From Oryzomonas sagensis (GTDB lineage Bacteria; Desulfobacterota; Desulfuromonadia; Geobacterales; Pseudopelobacteraceae): DNA of 64,000 bases. The notes below the pieces were generated by a model. That model did no database searches. It saw only the letters and a program-made list of their open reading frames with translations, and had not been told where the DNA came from. How positions within the stretch are numbered: the stretch's first letter is position 1; each line of letters begins with the position of its first letter. The DNA lies in assembly GCF_008802355.1 (NCBI RefSeq), contig NZ_VZRA01000001.1, positions 1,358,525 to 1,422,524 on the forward strand, written 5' to 3'. Made by a program: the position numbers and the translations under genes. Positions 42,843-51,526 of this stretch are shown here, piece after piece.

Positions 42843-44577
42843 TGGTCCCGAAATCGGTCTGCTCGGATGGCCAGAAGCGCCGCTGCAACTCCTCCAGCAG
42901 CGGCGCCAGGCTCTTCCGGTCCCGGGCCGAGATGGTCAGCCCCCCCGTGGTGCGGGCGACCTGGCGCACCTTGAGGAAGGCCACCGTGTCCTTCTTTTTC
43001 AGGTCGTTCAGGATGTCGGCCTTGTTGAAGACCAGCAGTTCCGGTTTTTCCCCCAGCCCCAACTCGGCAAGAATGGCCCGCACCTGGGCGATCTGGTCCT
43101 CGAAGCGGGGATTGGCCGCATCCACCATGTGCAGCAGCAGGTCGGCGTCCTGCAACTCTTCCAGGGTGGCCTTGAAGGCCCCCAGCAGGGAGGCGGGCAG
43201 GGAACGGATGAAGCCGACCGTATCGGTGATGATCACCTCCCGCTCCCGGGGAAAGCGGAGGCGGCGGGTGGAGGTATCCAGGGTGGCGAAGAGCAGGTCT
43301 TCGGTAAAGACCTCGCTCTGGGTCAGGGCGTTCAGGAGGGTGGATTTGCCGGCATTGGTGTAGCCGACGATGGAGATGATCGGCACGCCGGCCTTGACCC
43401 GCTGGCGGCGGCGCTGATCGCGGCCCCGGGAGAGTTCCTTCAGTTCCCGCTCCAGGCTGGCGATACGGTCGCGGATACGGCGGCGGTCGGTCTCCAGTTT
43501 GGTTTCGCCCGGTCCGCGTCCGCCGATGCCCCCCATCAGCCGCGACATCTGCACACCCCGGCCGGTGAGGCGCGGCAGCAGGTACTTGAGCTGGGCCAGT
43601 TCCACCTGGACCTTGCCGTCCAGGCTCTTGGCCCGGCGGGCGAAGATGTCCAGGATCAGCTGGCTGCGGTCGATGACCTTCAGTTCGGTCATGGCCGAGA
43701 TGGAACGGATCTGGGCCGGCGTCAGCTCCTGGTCGAAGACCAGCATGGTGGCGCCCCGCTGGAGGGCGCGGATGACCACGTCGCGCATCTTGCCCTCGCC
43801 CATGAGGAAGCGGGGGTTGAGCTTGCGGGGGCGCTGGATGAAGGCGTCCAGCGCCTCGATGCTGGCGGTTCTGGCCAGTTCGCGCAGTTCGGCGATGGAA
43901 TCCTCGGCATCCTGGCGCGTCCCGCCGGTGGTGACCGAGATCAGGATGGCGCGCTCCAGTGCCTCGCCGCCCCGGCTCGTTGTGCGTACGGCCCGCTCCA
44001 GGTCGGCTTCCAGCTCGGAAAAGAAATGGCTGCAGTCCAGGTCGATGCGCTCAAGCGGCGCCACGGGACCGGTAACGGTGGAGGGGCCGCCGTGGGCCGG
44101 GGAGAGGTGCGCTATCTGGGCGGAGACCTGGTGCCGTTCCGGGGTGAAGAGCAGGGCGGCCAGCAGGTCGAGGCGCAGCAGGGCGAGGTCGGTGATATCG
44201 TCTTCGCTGACCGGTTCGTTCTTGAGGTGGGTGTGGATCAGGCGCAGCCCCCGCAGCGGATGCTTGCCCAGGGGGTAGTCCCGCAGTTCGGGGATAACGA
44301 GCCCCTTTTCGTCCCCCACGACGACGTACTCCACCATGCCCTGGCGGTTGACCAGGATGCCGAGCTGGCGGCGGATGTCGGAGGATATCTCGACGAGGCG
44401 GGCGGCCAGTTCGGAGGAGCAGAACTCGGCCGGCGGGACGCGCCTCCGGTAGAGGCGTTCCAACGCCTGGATCTGGCTTTGTTTGAGTCCTGCGAGATTG
44501 CCGTAAGGTTCTTTGATGGGAAGGCTCCGGGGAACATCGGGCAAAGGTGGAAATCCACCCTTGCCCGAGTGTTGCAT
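42823..44577 (-). CDS. hflX: GTPase HflX with long N-terminal extension
   Basis: A 584-residue ribosome-associated GTPase, about 150 residues longer than the E. coli protein. The HflX domain spans roughly 190-390 with GRGPGETKLETDRRRIRDRI, and the GTPase motifs are GYTNAGKST (G1), DTVGFIRSLP (G3) and NKADIL (G4). The N-terminal 190 residues, including KEPYGNLAGLKQSQIQALER and GLRLIHTHLKNEPVSEDD, form an additional domain seen in the long HflX forms. It splits stalled ribosomes. Its ATG overlaps the fabI stop by one base, so translation is coupled. Confidence 0.95.
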   Translation of the reverse strand: MQHSGKGGFPPLPDVPRSLPIKEPYGNLAGLKQSQIQALERLYRRRVPPAEFCSSELAARLVEISSDIRRQLGILVNRQGMVEYVVVGDEKGLVIPELRDYPLGKHPLRGLRLIHTHLKNEPVSEDDITDLALLRLDLLAALLFTPERHQVSAQIAHLSPAHGGPSTVTGPVAPLERIDLDCSHFFSELEADLERAVRTTSRGGEALERAILISVTTGGTRQDAEDSIAELRELARTASIEALDAFIQRPRKLNPRFLMGEGKMRDVVIRALQRGATMLVFDQELTPAQIRSISAMTELKVIDRSQLILDIFARRAKSLDGKVQVELAQLKYLLPRLTGRGVQMSRLMGGIGGRGPGETKLETDRRRIRDRIASLERELKELSRGRDQRRRQRVKAGVPIISIVGYTNAGKSTLLNALTQSEVFTEDLLFATLDTSTRRLRFPREREVIITDTVGFIRSLPASLLGAFKATLEELQDADLLLHMVDAANPRFEDQIAQVRAILAELGLGEKPELLVFNKADILNDLKKKDTVAFLKVRQVARTTGGLTISARDRKSLAPLLEELQRRFWPSEQTDFGTTTQTEP

Positions 44578-45347
44578 TATAGGCCGATTACGTTATAGCC
44601 GCCGTCCACGTAGTGGATCTCGCCGGTCACGCCGCTGGCCAGCTCGCTGCACAGGTAGACCGCGGAGCGGGCCACGTCTTCCTGGGTGATGGTGCGGCGC
44701 AGGGGGGCCTTGGACTCCACGTGGTTGAGGATGTGGATAAAGCCGTTCACGCCGGAAGCGGCCAGCGTACGGATGGGGCCGGCGGAGATGGCGTTGACGC
44801 GGATGCCTTCGGGGCCGAGCGCCTCGGACAGGTAGCGTACGGATGCCTCCAGGGCCGCCTTGGCCACCCCCATGACGTTGTAGCTCGGGAATACCTTCAC
44901 GGCGCCATGGTAGGTAAGGGTCAGCGCCGCAGCGTTACGCCCCTGCATCATCGGCTGGGCCGCCTTCAGTATGCCGAGGAGGGAATAGACGCTGATGTCC
45001 ATGGCGGTGGCAAAACCCTCGCGGGTGGTATTGACGATGGTTCCCTTCAACTCTTCCTTGTTGGCGAAGGCCACGGCATGGATGATGATGTCGATGCCGT
45101 CCCACCGCTTGCCCAGTTCCGCGAAGACGGCATTGATGTCGTCGTCGCTGGTGACGTTGCAGGGGAGGACCGCCGCGGCGCTCACCGATTCGGCCAGCGG
45201 CCGGACCCGTTTTTCGATCGCCTCGCCGGCATAGGTGATGGCCAGTTCGGCCCCCTGCTCATGAAAAGCCCGGGCGATGGCCCAGGCGATGCTCTTTTCG
45301 TTTGCTACCCCGAAAATCAGTACTTTTTTGCCCTGCAACAACGGCAT
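44577..45347 (-). CDS. fabI: Enoyl-[acyl-carrier-protein] reductase (NADH)
   Basis: A 256-residue short-chain dehydrogenase that completes each cycle of fatty acid elongation. FabI features are GVANEKSIAWAIARAFHEQG at the cofactor site, HAVAFANKEELKG and the catalytic Tyr/Lys in PSYNVMGVAKAALEASVRYL, with RVNAISAGPIRTLAASG near the end. This is the triclosan-target type and not FabK or FabV. It is transcribed with hflX downstream. Confidence 0.96.
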   Translation of the reverse strand: MPLLQGKKVLIFGVANEKSIAWAIARAFHEQGAELAITYAGEAIEKRVRPLAESVSAAAVLPCNVTSDDDINAVFAELGKRWDGIDIIIHAVAFANKEELKGTIVNTTREGFATAMDISVYSLLGILKAAQPMMQGRNAAALTLTYHGAVKVFPSYNVMGVAKAALEASVRYLSEALGPEGIRVNAISAGPIRTLAASGVNGFIHILNHVESKAPLRRTITQEDVARSAVYLCSELASGVTGEIHYVDGGYNVIGL

Positions 45348-45402
45348 CTCTCATGTCCTCCGATTCTTATTGGTGCGGTGAATAGTACAATAAAACGGTT
45401 GC

Positions 45403-45693
45403 TTAGGCAAGGGGGGGAGGGGCGGGTGCGTCATCGGGCCGGTCCTGGCCCGGCGCCGCGGTGTCCGTAACATGCGGGATAGTCTCGACTGCGGCAGGCC
45501 GGTCGGGCTGGTGGAGCGCCGCCAACCGGTTTTCCACCTCAGACAGCCGTTTTTCGATGCGTTCCATCACTTCCAGTGTGCGGTCCTGTTTCCCCTTGAT
45601 GGCGAACACCACGAACGGCATGATGAGCCAGATAATCGCCAAAAAGAAGCCGATAATGCTCATCATGACCATGAAACCGCCAAATATTTCCAT
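45403..45693 (-). CDS. Small membrane protein with coiled coil
   Basis: A 96-residue protein: one long hydrophobic segment at about residues 5-30 (MMSIIGFFLAIIWLIMPFVV), a basic turn, a coiled coil (RTLEVMERIEKRLSEVENRL) and a Pro/Ala-rich acidic tail. No known domain. ATG at 45693 with GGAGAA before it is preferred over the longer frame. It is transcribed in the same direction as fabI and hflX, 55 bases upstream of fabI. Function unknown. Confidence 0.75.
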   Translation of the reverse strand: MEIFGGFMVMMSIIGFFLAIIWLIMPFVVFAIKGKQDRTLEVMERIEKRLSEVENRLAALHQPDRPAAVETIPHVTDTAAPGQDRPDDAPAPPPLA

Positions 45694-45918
45694 GTGTTCT
45701 CCGATACTGCGTAATAATTGATCATCTATACCACAGCGCACGGGAAATGTTAAGGTGTTTCCGTCCGGGAACTGAGGAAAAAAAGTACCTAAGAACGCTG
45801 TCCGATCATTGTTGCCGCCGCCAGTGCGGCCATTTTTGCCACCGGGAGCAAAAAGCGGTGAAAAATTACCGTGAAATGTGGTAAGTTAAAACGATTTGAT
45901 AACAGAAAAGGTGAATGC

Positions 45919-46539
45919 GTGACGCTTATTCCCATAACCTCCCCCCGATTTATTGATGCGGAGTCGCTGGCTTCCCAGCCGGCCTGGAACGAAATTTTTG
46001 GTAACGACAACCCCCTGGCGCTGGAGATCGGCTGCGGTACGGGGCATTTCGTGGCCCAGATGGCCCAGTTGCATCCCGACTGGAATTTCATCGCCGTGGA
46101 TTACTACAACAAGGGGTGCCTGAAGACCTCAAAACGGGCCGATAAGGCGGGGCTGGACAACGTGCGGGTTATCCGCGCCGAGGCCCGCTCCTTCATGGAA
46201 CGTTGCATCCCCCGTTGCTCCCTGCGGATGGTGGTCATCAACTGCCCCGATCCGTGGCCCAAAAAGCGTCACCGCAAGCGGCGGCTGGTCAATGCCGAGT
46301 TCGTCGGCTATCTGTCGGAATTCATGCTGCCCGGCGGCGATTTCCATTTTGCCACGGACTTCGATGACTATGGCGAGGATGTGGCCCGCTTCATGCCGGA
46401 CATGCCCGGGTTCGCCAACGTCCTTGCCCCCGATCCCTACCGGCATGCCCTGGCGGGGTATCCGCTTTCCAAGTACATGCTCAAATTCATGGACGCCGGC
46501 AAACAGATTTACTTTGTCCACTACCGCAAGGCTTCATAG
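45919..46539 (+). CDS. trmB: tRNA (guanine-46-N7)-methyltransferase
   Basis: A 206-residue SAM-dependent methyltransferase that makes m7G46 in tRNA. The SAM site is [17 protein letters not shown], followed by the acidic [11 protein letters not shown]. The catalytic/tRNA-binding region is [20 protein letters not shown], a TrmB hallmark, and the C-terminus has [18 protein letters not shown]. The start is taken as GTG at 45919 with AAAGGTGA just before it; the upstream ATG would add 16 residues of poor similarity. Confidence 0.93.
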   Translation: MTLIPITSPRFIDAESLASQPAWNEIFGNDNPLALEIGCGTGHFVAQMAQLHPDWNFIAVDYYNKGCLKTSKRADKAGLDNVRVIRAEARSFMERCIPRCSLRMVVINCPDPWPKKRHRKRRLVNAEFVGYLSEFMLPGGDFHFATDFDDYGEDVARFMPDMPGFANVLAPDPYRHALAGYPLSKYMLKFMDAGKQIYFVHYRKAS

Positions 46540-46565
46540 AGGGCGTTGAAAACGGGGGTACAGCC

Positions 46566-46910
46566 ATGGAGGAATCCAGGACGGACAGGGAGATCAGTTT
46601 TTTCAGGCCGCGCGGAACCGCCATGCGTGGCGAGGTCCGGGTCATCTGGCTGGTCCTGGCCGGTTGGTTTGCCGCCATCGTCGGTATCCAGGCCGGTGTC
46701 TACCTGCTGGAAATCAACTATTCGGAGCTTTTGCTCGAAGAGATGACCTTTTTCAACCTGCCGATCCATTTCTGGCTGACCGGCCAGGTGCTGCCCCTCT
46801 GGTTCATCGTTCTCTGCGTGCTCTTCAACATCTGGATGGACCGTCATGCGGCCCGCCGCCTGGACGGCGCTCTGCGCTTCCGGGCCCGTTCCGGCCGGGA
46901 GGATGAGTAA
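46566..46910 (+). CDS. DUF4212 small subunit of a sodium/solute symporter
   Basis: A 114-residue protein with two membrane helices, at about residues 27-50 (VIWLVLAGWFAAIVGIQAGV) and 72-95 (WLTGQVLPLWFIVLCVLFNI), ending in a basic cytoplasmic tail with IWMDRHAARRLDG. This is the DUF4212 protein that precedes VC_2705-type symporters. It ends directly before the symporter gene at 46911 and presumably forms part of the transporter. It plays the same positional role as DUF485 next to ActP. Confidence 0.88.
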   Translation: MEESRTDREISFFRPRGTAMRGEVRVIWLVLAGWFAAIVGIQAGVYLLEINYSELLLEEMTFFNLPIHFWLTGQVLPLWFIVLCVLFNIWMDRHAARRLDGALRFRARSGREDE

Positions 46911-48437
46911 ATGACCGAATCCGCGGTGCAGCTTCTGCCCCTGGCCATCGTGGTCGGCATGTTTGCCCTGTTCATCGTCTCGGGACTGCGCACCAGCAGC
47001 AGGCAGGCCTCCGAGTACGGTGTCGCCGGCGGGTACACCGGGCGGATCGGCATCGGCGCCGCCATTGCCAGCAACTGGATGAGCGCGGCCAGCTTTCTGG
47101 GACTGGCCGGCATGTTCTACCTCACGGGGTACTACGCCATGGCCTTCGTGGTCGGCTGGACCGGCGGCTATGTCCTGCTGCTGGTGCTCATGGCCACCCA
47201 GATCCGGCGCTTCGGCAAGTACACCGCCCCGGACTTCGTCGGCTTCCGCTATGAATCCGAGGCGGCACGCACCCTGGCGGCGCTCATCGCCATCGGTATC
47301 GCCGTCATCTACGGTGTCGCCCAGTTCCGCGGCATCGCCCTGATCGTCTCGTGGCTGTTCGGCATCGCCTATACCCCGGCGGTGGTCGTCGGCGCCGCGC
47401 TGGTGGTGGGGTTCGTGGTCGTATCCGGCGCCCTCGGGGTGGCGCGGAATCAAAAACTGCACTACTTCGTGCTGATCACGGCCTTTATCCTGCCGCTGAT
47501 GCTCATGGCCCGCAAGCTGGGCTACTTCTGGATACTCCCCCAGTTCGGCTACGGCGCCGCCATCAGGGACCTGCAGCAGCAATTCGGCTTCGCCTGGTCG
47601 GAGCCGTTCGCCACGGTCACACCCTTTCGCTGGCTGGCGCTCTGTTTTACCCTCATGTTCGGCACGGCCGGCCTGCCCCACGTCCTCTCCCGCTTCTACA
47701 TGGCCCCGTCCATCCGGGATGCCCGTTGGGGGGTGGTGTGGGGGCTGTTCTTCATTGCCCTGATCTACTGGTCGGCCCCGGCCTACGGCGTCCTGGCCCG
47801 CCTGTTCGAGGCCCGCGGCGGCATCGTGCCGAACAGCTCCGACCCGATGGTGGCGGATATGGCGGTGCTTTCCGCCGCCCGTTACAGCGGCCTGCCCCTG
47901 TGGTGTATCGGGCTGTTGGCCGCCGGCGGGATGAGCGCCGCCTTTTCCACGGTGGCGGGCATGCTTCTGACCGGTTCGGCCTCGTTTTCCTACGATATCT
48001 ATCCCCGCCTGATCAGGCCGAACGCCAGCGAGACGGACAAGGTCGTTGCCGCAAAAGGTTTTTTTCTGCTCCTGGCGGTGCTCGTCATGACGCTGGCCCT
48101 CAGGCCGTGGGGCATGATCGCCGAGATCGCGGCCCTGGCCTTCGCCCTGGCCGGCAATACCATCTTCCCGGCCTTCCTGCTGGGGATCTGGTGGGGGAGG
48201 GCCAACGCCGCCGGGGTCATCAGCGGCATGCTGGCCGGGGTGGCGATTACCTTTGCCCCGCTCCTGGCGGGCATCCTGCCGTTTCTCGCGTCCCTGCCGC
48301 CCGCCACGTCGTCGGCCTTCATCGGCGCGCCGCTGGTCATTCTGGTCATGGTGGCGGTTTCGCTCCTGACCCCGCCGCCGGGCGACGGGATCAAGCTGTT
48401 TCTTGCCCGCAACGTACATGACACTGCGGAGGAGTGA
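46911..48437 (+). CDS. Sodium:solute symporter, ActP/VC_2705 type (probably acetate or another monocarboxylate)
   Basis: A 508-residue SSS-family carrier with about 13 membrane helices. Landmarks are GYTGRIGIGAAIASNWMSAA, IRRFGKYTAPDFVGFRYES, FGTAGLPHVLSRFYMAPS and GLLAAGGMSAAFSTVAGMLL. The SSS sodium-site region near the last of these looks intact. In Geobacter-type organisms related carriers take up acetate, the usual electron donor; that substrate is inferred. Downstream the DUF294-like gene overlaps its stop by one base. Confidence 0.9.
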   Translation: MTESAVQLLPLAIVVGMFALFIVSGLRTSSRQASEYGVAGGYTGRIGIGAAIASNWMSAASFLGLAGMFYLTGYYAMAFVVGWTGGYVLLLVLMATQIRRFGKYTAPDFVGFRYESEAARTLAALIAIGIAVIYGVAQFRGIALIVSWLFGIAYTPAVVVGAALVVGFVVVSGALGVARNQKLHYFVLITAFILPLMLMARKLGYFWILPQFGYGAAIRDLQQQFGFAWSEPFATVTPFRWLALCFTLMFGTAGLPHVLSRFYMAPSIRDARWGVVWGLFFIALIYWSAPAYGVLARLFEARGGIVPNSSDPMVADMAVLSAARYSGLPLWCIGLLAAGGMSAAFSTVAGMLLTGSASFSYDIYPRLIRPNASETDKVVAAKGFFLLLAVLVMTLALRPWGMIAEIAALAFALAGNTIFPAFLLGIWWGRANAAGVISGMLAGVAITFAPLLAGILPFLASLPPATSSAFIGAPLVILVMVAVSLLTPPPGDGIKLFLARNVHDTAEE

Positions 48438-49672
48438 TGGCGGTTCTGGCCACGGCAAAGGGGAGCGATATCACCACCTGGCGGGCTGCCGGGGAGTTTG
48501 GCGCCGCCTTCCGTCAGGCGCTTTTGAAGCGGAGCGCTTCCTGCCGCTCCGAGGAGGCGGAGGGGCTGTTCGACGAGACCTGCCGGGAGCTTGAGGCGCT
48601 TGCCGGGGAAAACGACGAACGGATGGCGCGACTCGATCGGATCGTCGTCGAGACGACGGCAAGCGTGGACCCGATCCGTCTCGGGGAACTGTGTGCCGTC
48701 TTCTATGCGGAACTCTACGACCACTTCGGCCGCTACGGTTCCTGCGTGGCCTTTTACCAGTGCAGCGCGCTCTTTTTGCACGCGTTGAGCGGTTCCCTGC
48801 ACCGCTCCACCCTGATCCAACTGGGGGAGTCGGGCACGGGGCTGCATGACACGACGCTCGTGGCAATGGGAACGGCCGGCCGCCGGGAGTTTTCCCCCTG
48901 CTGCCCGTTGCCGTTGGCGCTGGTCCTTGGGCGGGACGACAATAGCGACCCGGAAGCGGGTTTCCGGTATGCCCGTATTCTCCAGGAGGGTTTTGCGGCC
49001 TGCGGCCTGCAGGTCGATGGCGACGTCGCCCCGGTACATCCTCCGTGGCGGGGCAGCCTGCCGGAGTGGGACCGGCGCCTGGAACAAGGTCTGGCGAGGG
49101 GGAAGCAGAAGGAGCTGGTCGAACTGCTCAGGTTGGCCGATCATGAAGCCCTTTTTTCCTCCGGGGGAGGGGGAAGCGAGTTCCGGGAGCTTGTGCTGCC
49201 GCGCCTGCAACAGGACCGCCGGGCCGTGGGCGATCTTGTGACCCGCCTCACAAGGCTGTCCAACGGCATAGGGATGATGGGGGGGTGGCGCCTGGAGAAG
49301 AGCGGCCCGCAGCGCGGACTGTTCCGGCTGTTCGAACATGCCCTGCTGCCGCTCTCGGCCGCGGTCGCCGCCCTGTCCCTGATCCACCGGGTCGGCGCCC
49401 CCGATATCCCCCAGCGCATCCGGGCGCTGCTCGGGCGCCAGGCATTGGATGTGGACACCGCCGAACGTTTGCTGCAGTCCTGGCATACCCTGAACGAGTT
49501 GCGCCTGACGCGGGAGCGTGAATGTTTCCCGGCCCGGAACAATGGGGCGGCTCTCTACCTGGACATCACGAACCTGAACGAAGATACCCTCGGTATGTTC
49601 AGGGAGGCGCTGGAGACCGTCGGGACGGTCCAGCGTCTGGTGAGTGCCGTCTATAACGGGACGGAAGAGTAG
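48437..49672 (+). CDS. DUF294-like putative nucleotidyltransferase, active site degenerate
   Basis: A 411-residue protein with the layout of the DUF294 group: an N-terminal helical part, a nucleotidyltransferase-like domain near residue 140 and a helical DUF294_C part at the end (PLSAAVAALSLIHRVGAPDI, RLLQSWHTLNELRLTRERE). The normal GSxGRxE...TDqDnA motif is replaced by GTAGRREFSPCCPLPLALVL, so the catalytic aspartates are gone. No CBS or cNMP domain is attached. Relatives often accompany ActP-type symporters, and this copy may be regulatory. The ATG overlaps the symporter stop, with GGAGGAG just before. Confidence 0.75.
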   Translation: MAVLATAKGSDITTWRAAGEFGAAFRQALLKRSASCRSEEAEGLFDETCRELEALAGENDERMARLDRIVVETTASVDPIRLGELCAVFYAELYDHFGRYGSCVAFYQCSALFLHALSGSLHRSTLIQLGESGTGLHDTTLVAMGTAGRREFSPCCPLPLALVLGRDDNSDPEAGFRYARILQEGFAACGLQVDGDVAPVHPPWRGSLPEWDRRLEQGLARGKQKELVELLRLADHEALFSSGGGGSEFRELVLPRLQQDRRAVGDLVTRLTRLSNGIGMMGGWRLEKSGPQRGLFRLFEHALLPLSAAVAALSLIHRVGAPDIPQRIRALLGRQALDVDTAERLLQSWHTLNELRLTRERECFPARNNGAALYLDITNLNEDTLGMFREALETVGTVQRLVSAVYNGTEE

Positions 49673-49677
49673 CCGCC

Positions 49678-50529
49678 GTGCTGATCTCGCTCTCCACCGG
49701 CAGCCTCTTCACGCTCCCCTTGCCGCGGATCCTGGACCTCGCGGCGGCCGCCGGTTTTGACGGGGTCGAGTTGATCATCAACCAGGACTTCCAGAAGATC
49801 AACCCGGTCAGGCTGATCAGATCGCTGCAACAGATCACGGTGATCCACTCCATCCATGCGCCCTTCATGCCCCTGGATGGCTGGGGCGGCCCGGCGGATT
49901 CCCTGCGGCGGAGCGTGGCCCTGGCCGCGGAATGCGGCATCCCGCTGGTGAATTTTCATCCGCCGTCGTGGATGAGCTTTGAGATCGGCTACTGGCGCTG
50001 GCTCTACAGCGTGATCGATTTTCAGCAGGACGTGGGGATGGACGGCCTGGTGATCGTCACCCTGGAGAACATGCCCTGGGTGGGCAGGATGAAGATCAAC
50101 CCCCATATCCTGTCCAGTACCCAGCGGATGATCGAGTTTCTCCGTGACCACAACCTGTTCATGACCTTCGACTGCACCCATATGGGATCGGGCAAGGCCA
50201 ATTTCATCAACGACTTTTACCAGTTTTACGAATCAGGGCGCATCAGGAACATCCATTTTTCCGATTACGGGCAGGGGCGGGAGCATCTTTTGCCGGGGCA
50301 CGGCATGCTGCCGCTGACCCGCTTCCTGAACCACTTGCGAAACACCGATTATCAGAGTACGGTAACGCTGGAACTCGATCCGTCCGAATTCCCCAAAGCG
50401 GAGCATATCATCCTGGAAAGCCTGAAAGAAATCCTGATGTACCTGCGCACCGAAACCGGCAAGCACGACGATGCGGTATTGAATTACGACCGGGGCTTTC
50501 AGGCCGTTCCCCTGCCCGAGGCGGGGTAG
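49678..50529 (+). CDS. Xylose isomerase-like TIM-barrel protein, possibly CbiR-like
   Basis: A 283-residue TIM barrel of the AP-endonuclease-2 / sugar phosphate isomerase superfamily. Probable metal ligands lie in VIHSIHAPFM, VTLENMPW, MTFDCTHMGSG, IHFSDYGQG and TLELDPSEF, in the order typical of the fold. The reaction is not readable from sequence. One possibility is a cobamide-remodelling phosphodiesterase (CbiR belongs to this superfamily), suggested only by the B12-related genes downstream. The start is GTG, with GGAAGAG before it, five bases after the DUF294 gene. Confidence 0.78.
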   Translation: MLISLSTGSLFTLPLPRILDLAAAAGFDGVELIINQDFQKINPVRLIRSLQQITVIHSIHAPFMPLDGWGGPADSLRRSVALAAECGIPLVNFHPPSWMSFEIGYWRWLYSVIDFQQDVGMDGLVIVTLENMPWVGRMKINPHILSSTQRMIEFLRDHNLFMTFDCTHMGSGKANFINDFYQFYESGRIRNIHFSDYGQGREHLLPGHGMLPLTRFLNHLRNTDYQSTVTLELDPSEFPKAEHIILESLKEILMYLRTETGKHDDAVLNYDRGFQAVPLPEAG

Positions 50530-50589
50530 CCGCCGCCCGACGGCGGCATATCCGGTTTTTTATCTTTTTTTTCCGAGTGACCACCCTGC

Positions 50590-51468
50590 ATGTCTGACAA
50601 ATATATCGAAAAAACCTTTATCTATCTCCTGGTAATCTCCGTGGCGCTGCATGTCGGCATGTTCGCCCTGATGTACTACCTGCCCCACGAACAGAAGCCG
50701 CCTCCCAAGGAGCCGGTGTTCATCGACATACAGCAGATGCCGGAGCTGAAGTCCCAGCAGCCCGCGCAGCAGGAGACAAAGCGCTTCTCCGATCAACGGC
50801 GGCGTGTCCCCCGTGAGACGGCTCCCCGCGGGAATGCCCCCCGGGACAGCTTCGGGCCGGCGCCGCAGCCGGCCGCAAAGCCCCAGCCTCAGCCCCAGGA
50901 GGCCGGGAGGAGCGCGCAACGGCAGGCCCCGCCGGGCAGGCAGTCCCAGGCGTCGCCCCCGAGACGTCAGGAATCCCCCCTGGCACCCGGTTCGTCGGTT
51001 TCCAGCCTGCTCAGGCCAAAGTCCCAGAGCAGCGCGCCGCAGATTTCCCCGCACCAACTCTTCCCGAGTGCGCAGCGTCTGGCCAAGCTGGAAGAGGGGT
51101 ATCGCCGCAAATTCGAGAATGACGTAGCCGAGGGGGATACCCGCTTTCTCAACAGCGACGACATCCAGTTCGGTTCGTTCCTGCGCCACTTCGAAACCGC
51201 CGTGTACGGCGTCTGGCGCTACCCCCAGGAAGCGGCCATGAAGGGGATCGAGGGGGTCACGCCGGTGCGGATCACCTTCAATCGGCGCGGAGAGATCGCC
51301 AAGGTGGAACTGCTGGAAAGCTCCGGCGCACGGATACTGGATGACGAGGTCCTGCGCACCCTGCGCTCCATAGGCCCGGTGGGGTCGTTCCCCCGGGGCT
51401 ACGACAAGGAGGAATTTCACCTGATAGCCTTCTTTCAGTACGGCGGTGCCAGGAGGTCGCTGCGCTGA
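50590..51468 (+). CDS. tonB: TonB-like energy transducer
   Basis: A 292-residue protein with one N-terminal membrane helix (residues 9-30, including LLVISVALHVGMFALMYYL), a long Pro/Gln/Arg-rich periplasmic linker (about 40-150) and a C-terminal TonB domain: AVYGVWRYPQEAAMKG, VRITFNRRGEIAKVELLESS and ILDDEVLRTLRSIG. No ExbB, ExbD or TonB-dependent receptor gene is adjacent. It would energise outer-membrane uptake; B12 is a candidate because of the cobalamin genes that follow, but this is inference. Confidence 0.87.
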   Translation: MSDKYIEKTFIYLLVISVALHVGMFALMYYLPHEQKPPPKEPVFIDIQQMPELKSQQPAQQETKRFSDQRRRVPRETAPRGNAPRDSFGPAPQPAAKPQPQPQEAGRSAQRQAPPGRQSQASPPRRQESPLAPGSSVSSLLRPKSQSSAPQISPHQLFPSAQRLAKLEEGYRRKFENDVAEGDTRFLNSDDIQFGSFLRHFETAVYGVWRYPQEAAMKGIEGVTPVRITFNRRGEIAKVELLESSGARILDDEVLRTLRSIGPVGSFPRGYDKEEFHLIAFFQYGGARRSLR

Positions 51469-51526
51469 GAACGTGGACCGGGGTCTGATATGCGTTGCTG
51501 CTGGAATTTCTTATGGAGGTGGGAGC

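Noticed and set aside
46540-46565. Third copy of the dispersed element after trmB
   Set aside because: GGGCGTTGAAAAC resembles an element end, but nothing beyond it matches, so a chance match or tiny fragment cannot be told apart.
46521-48458. 645-codon minus-strand frame opposite the symporter gene
   Set aside because: It covers the DUF4212 and symporter genes in antisense and encodes Gly/Gln/His-rich sequence, typical of a composition artefact.
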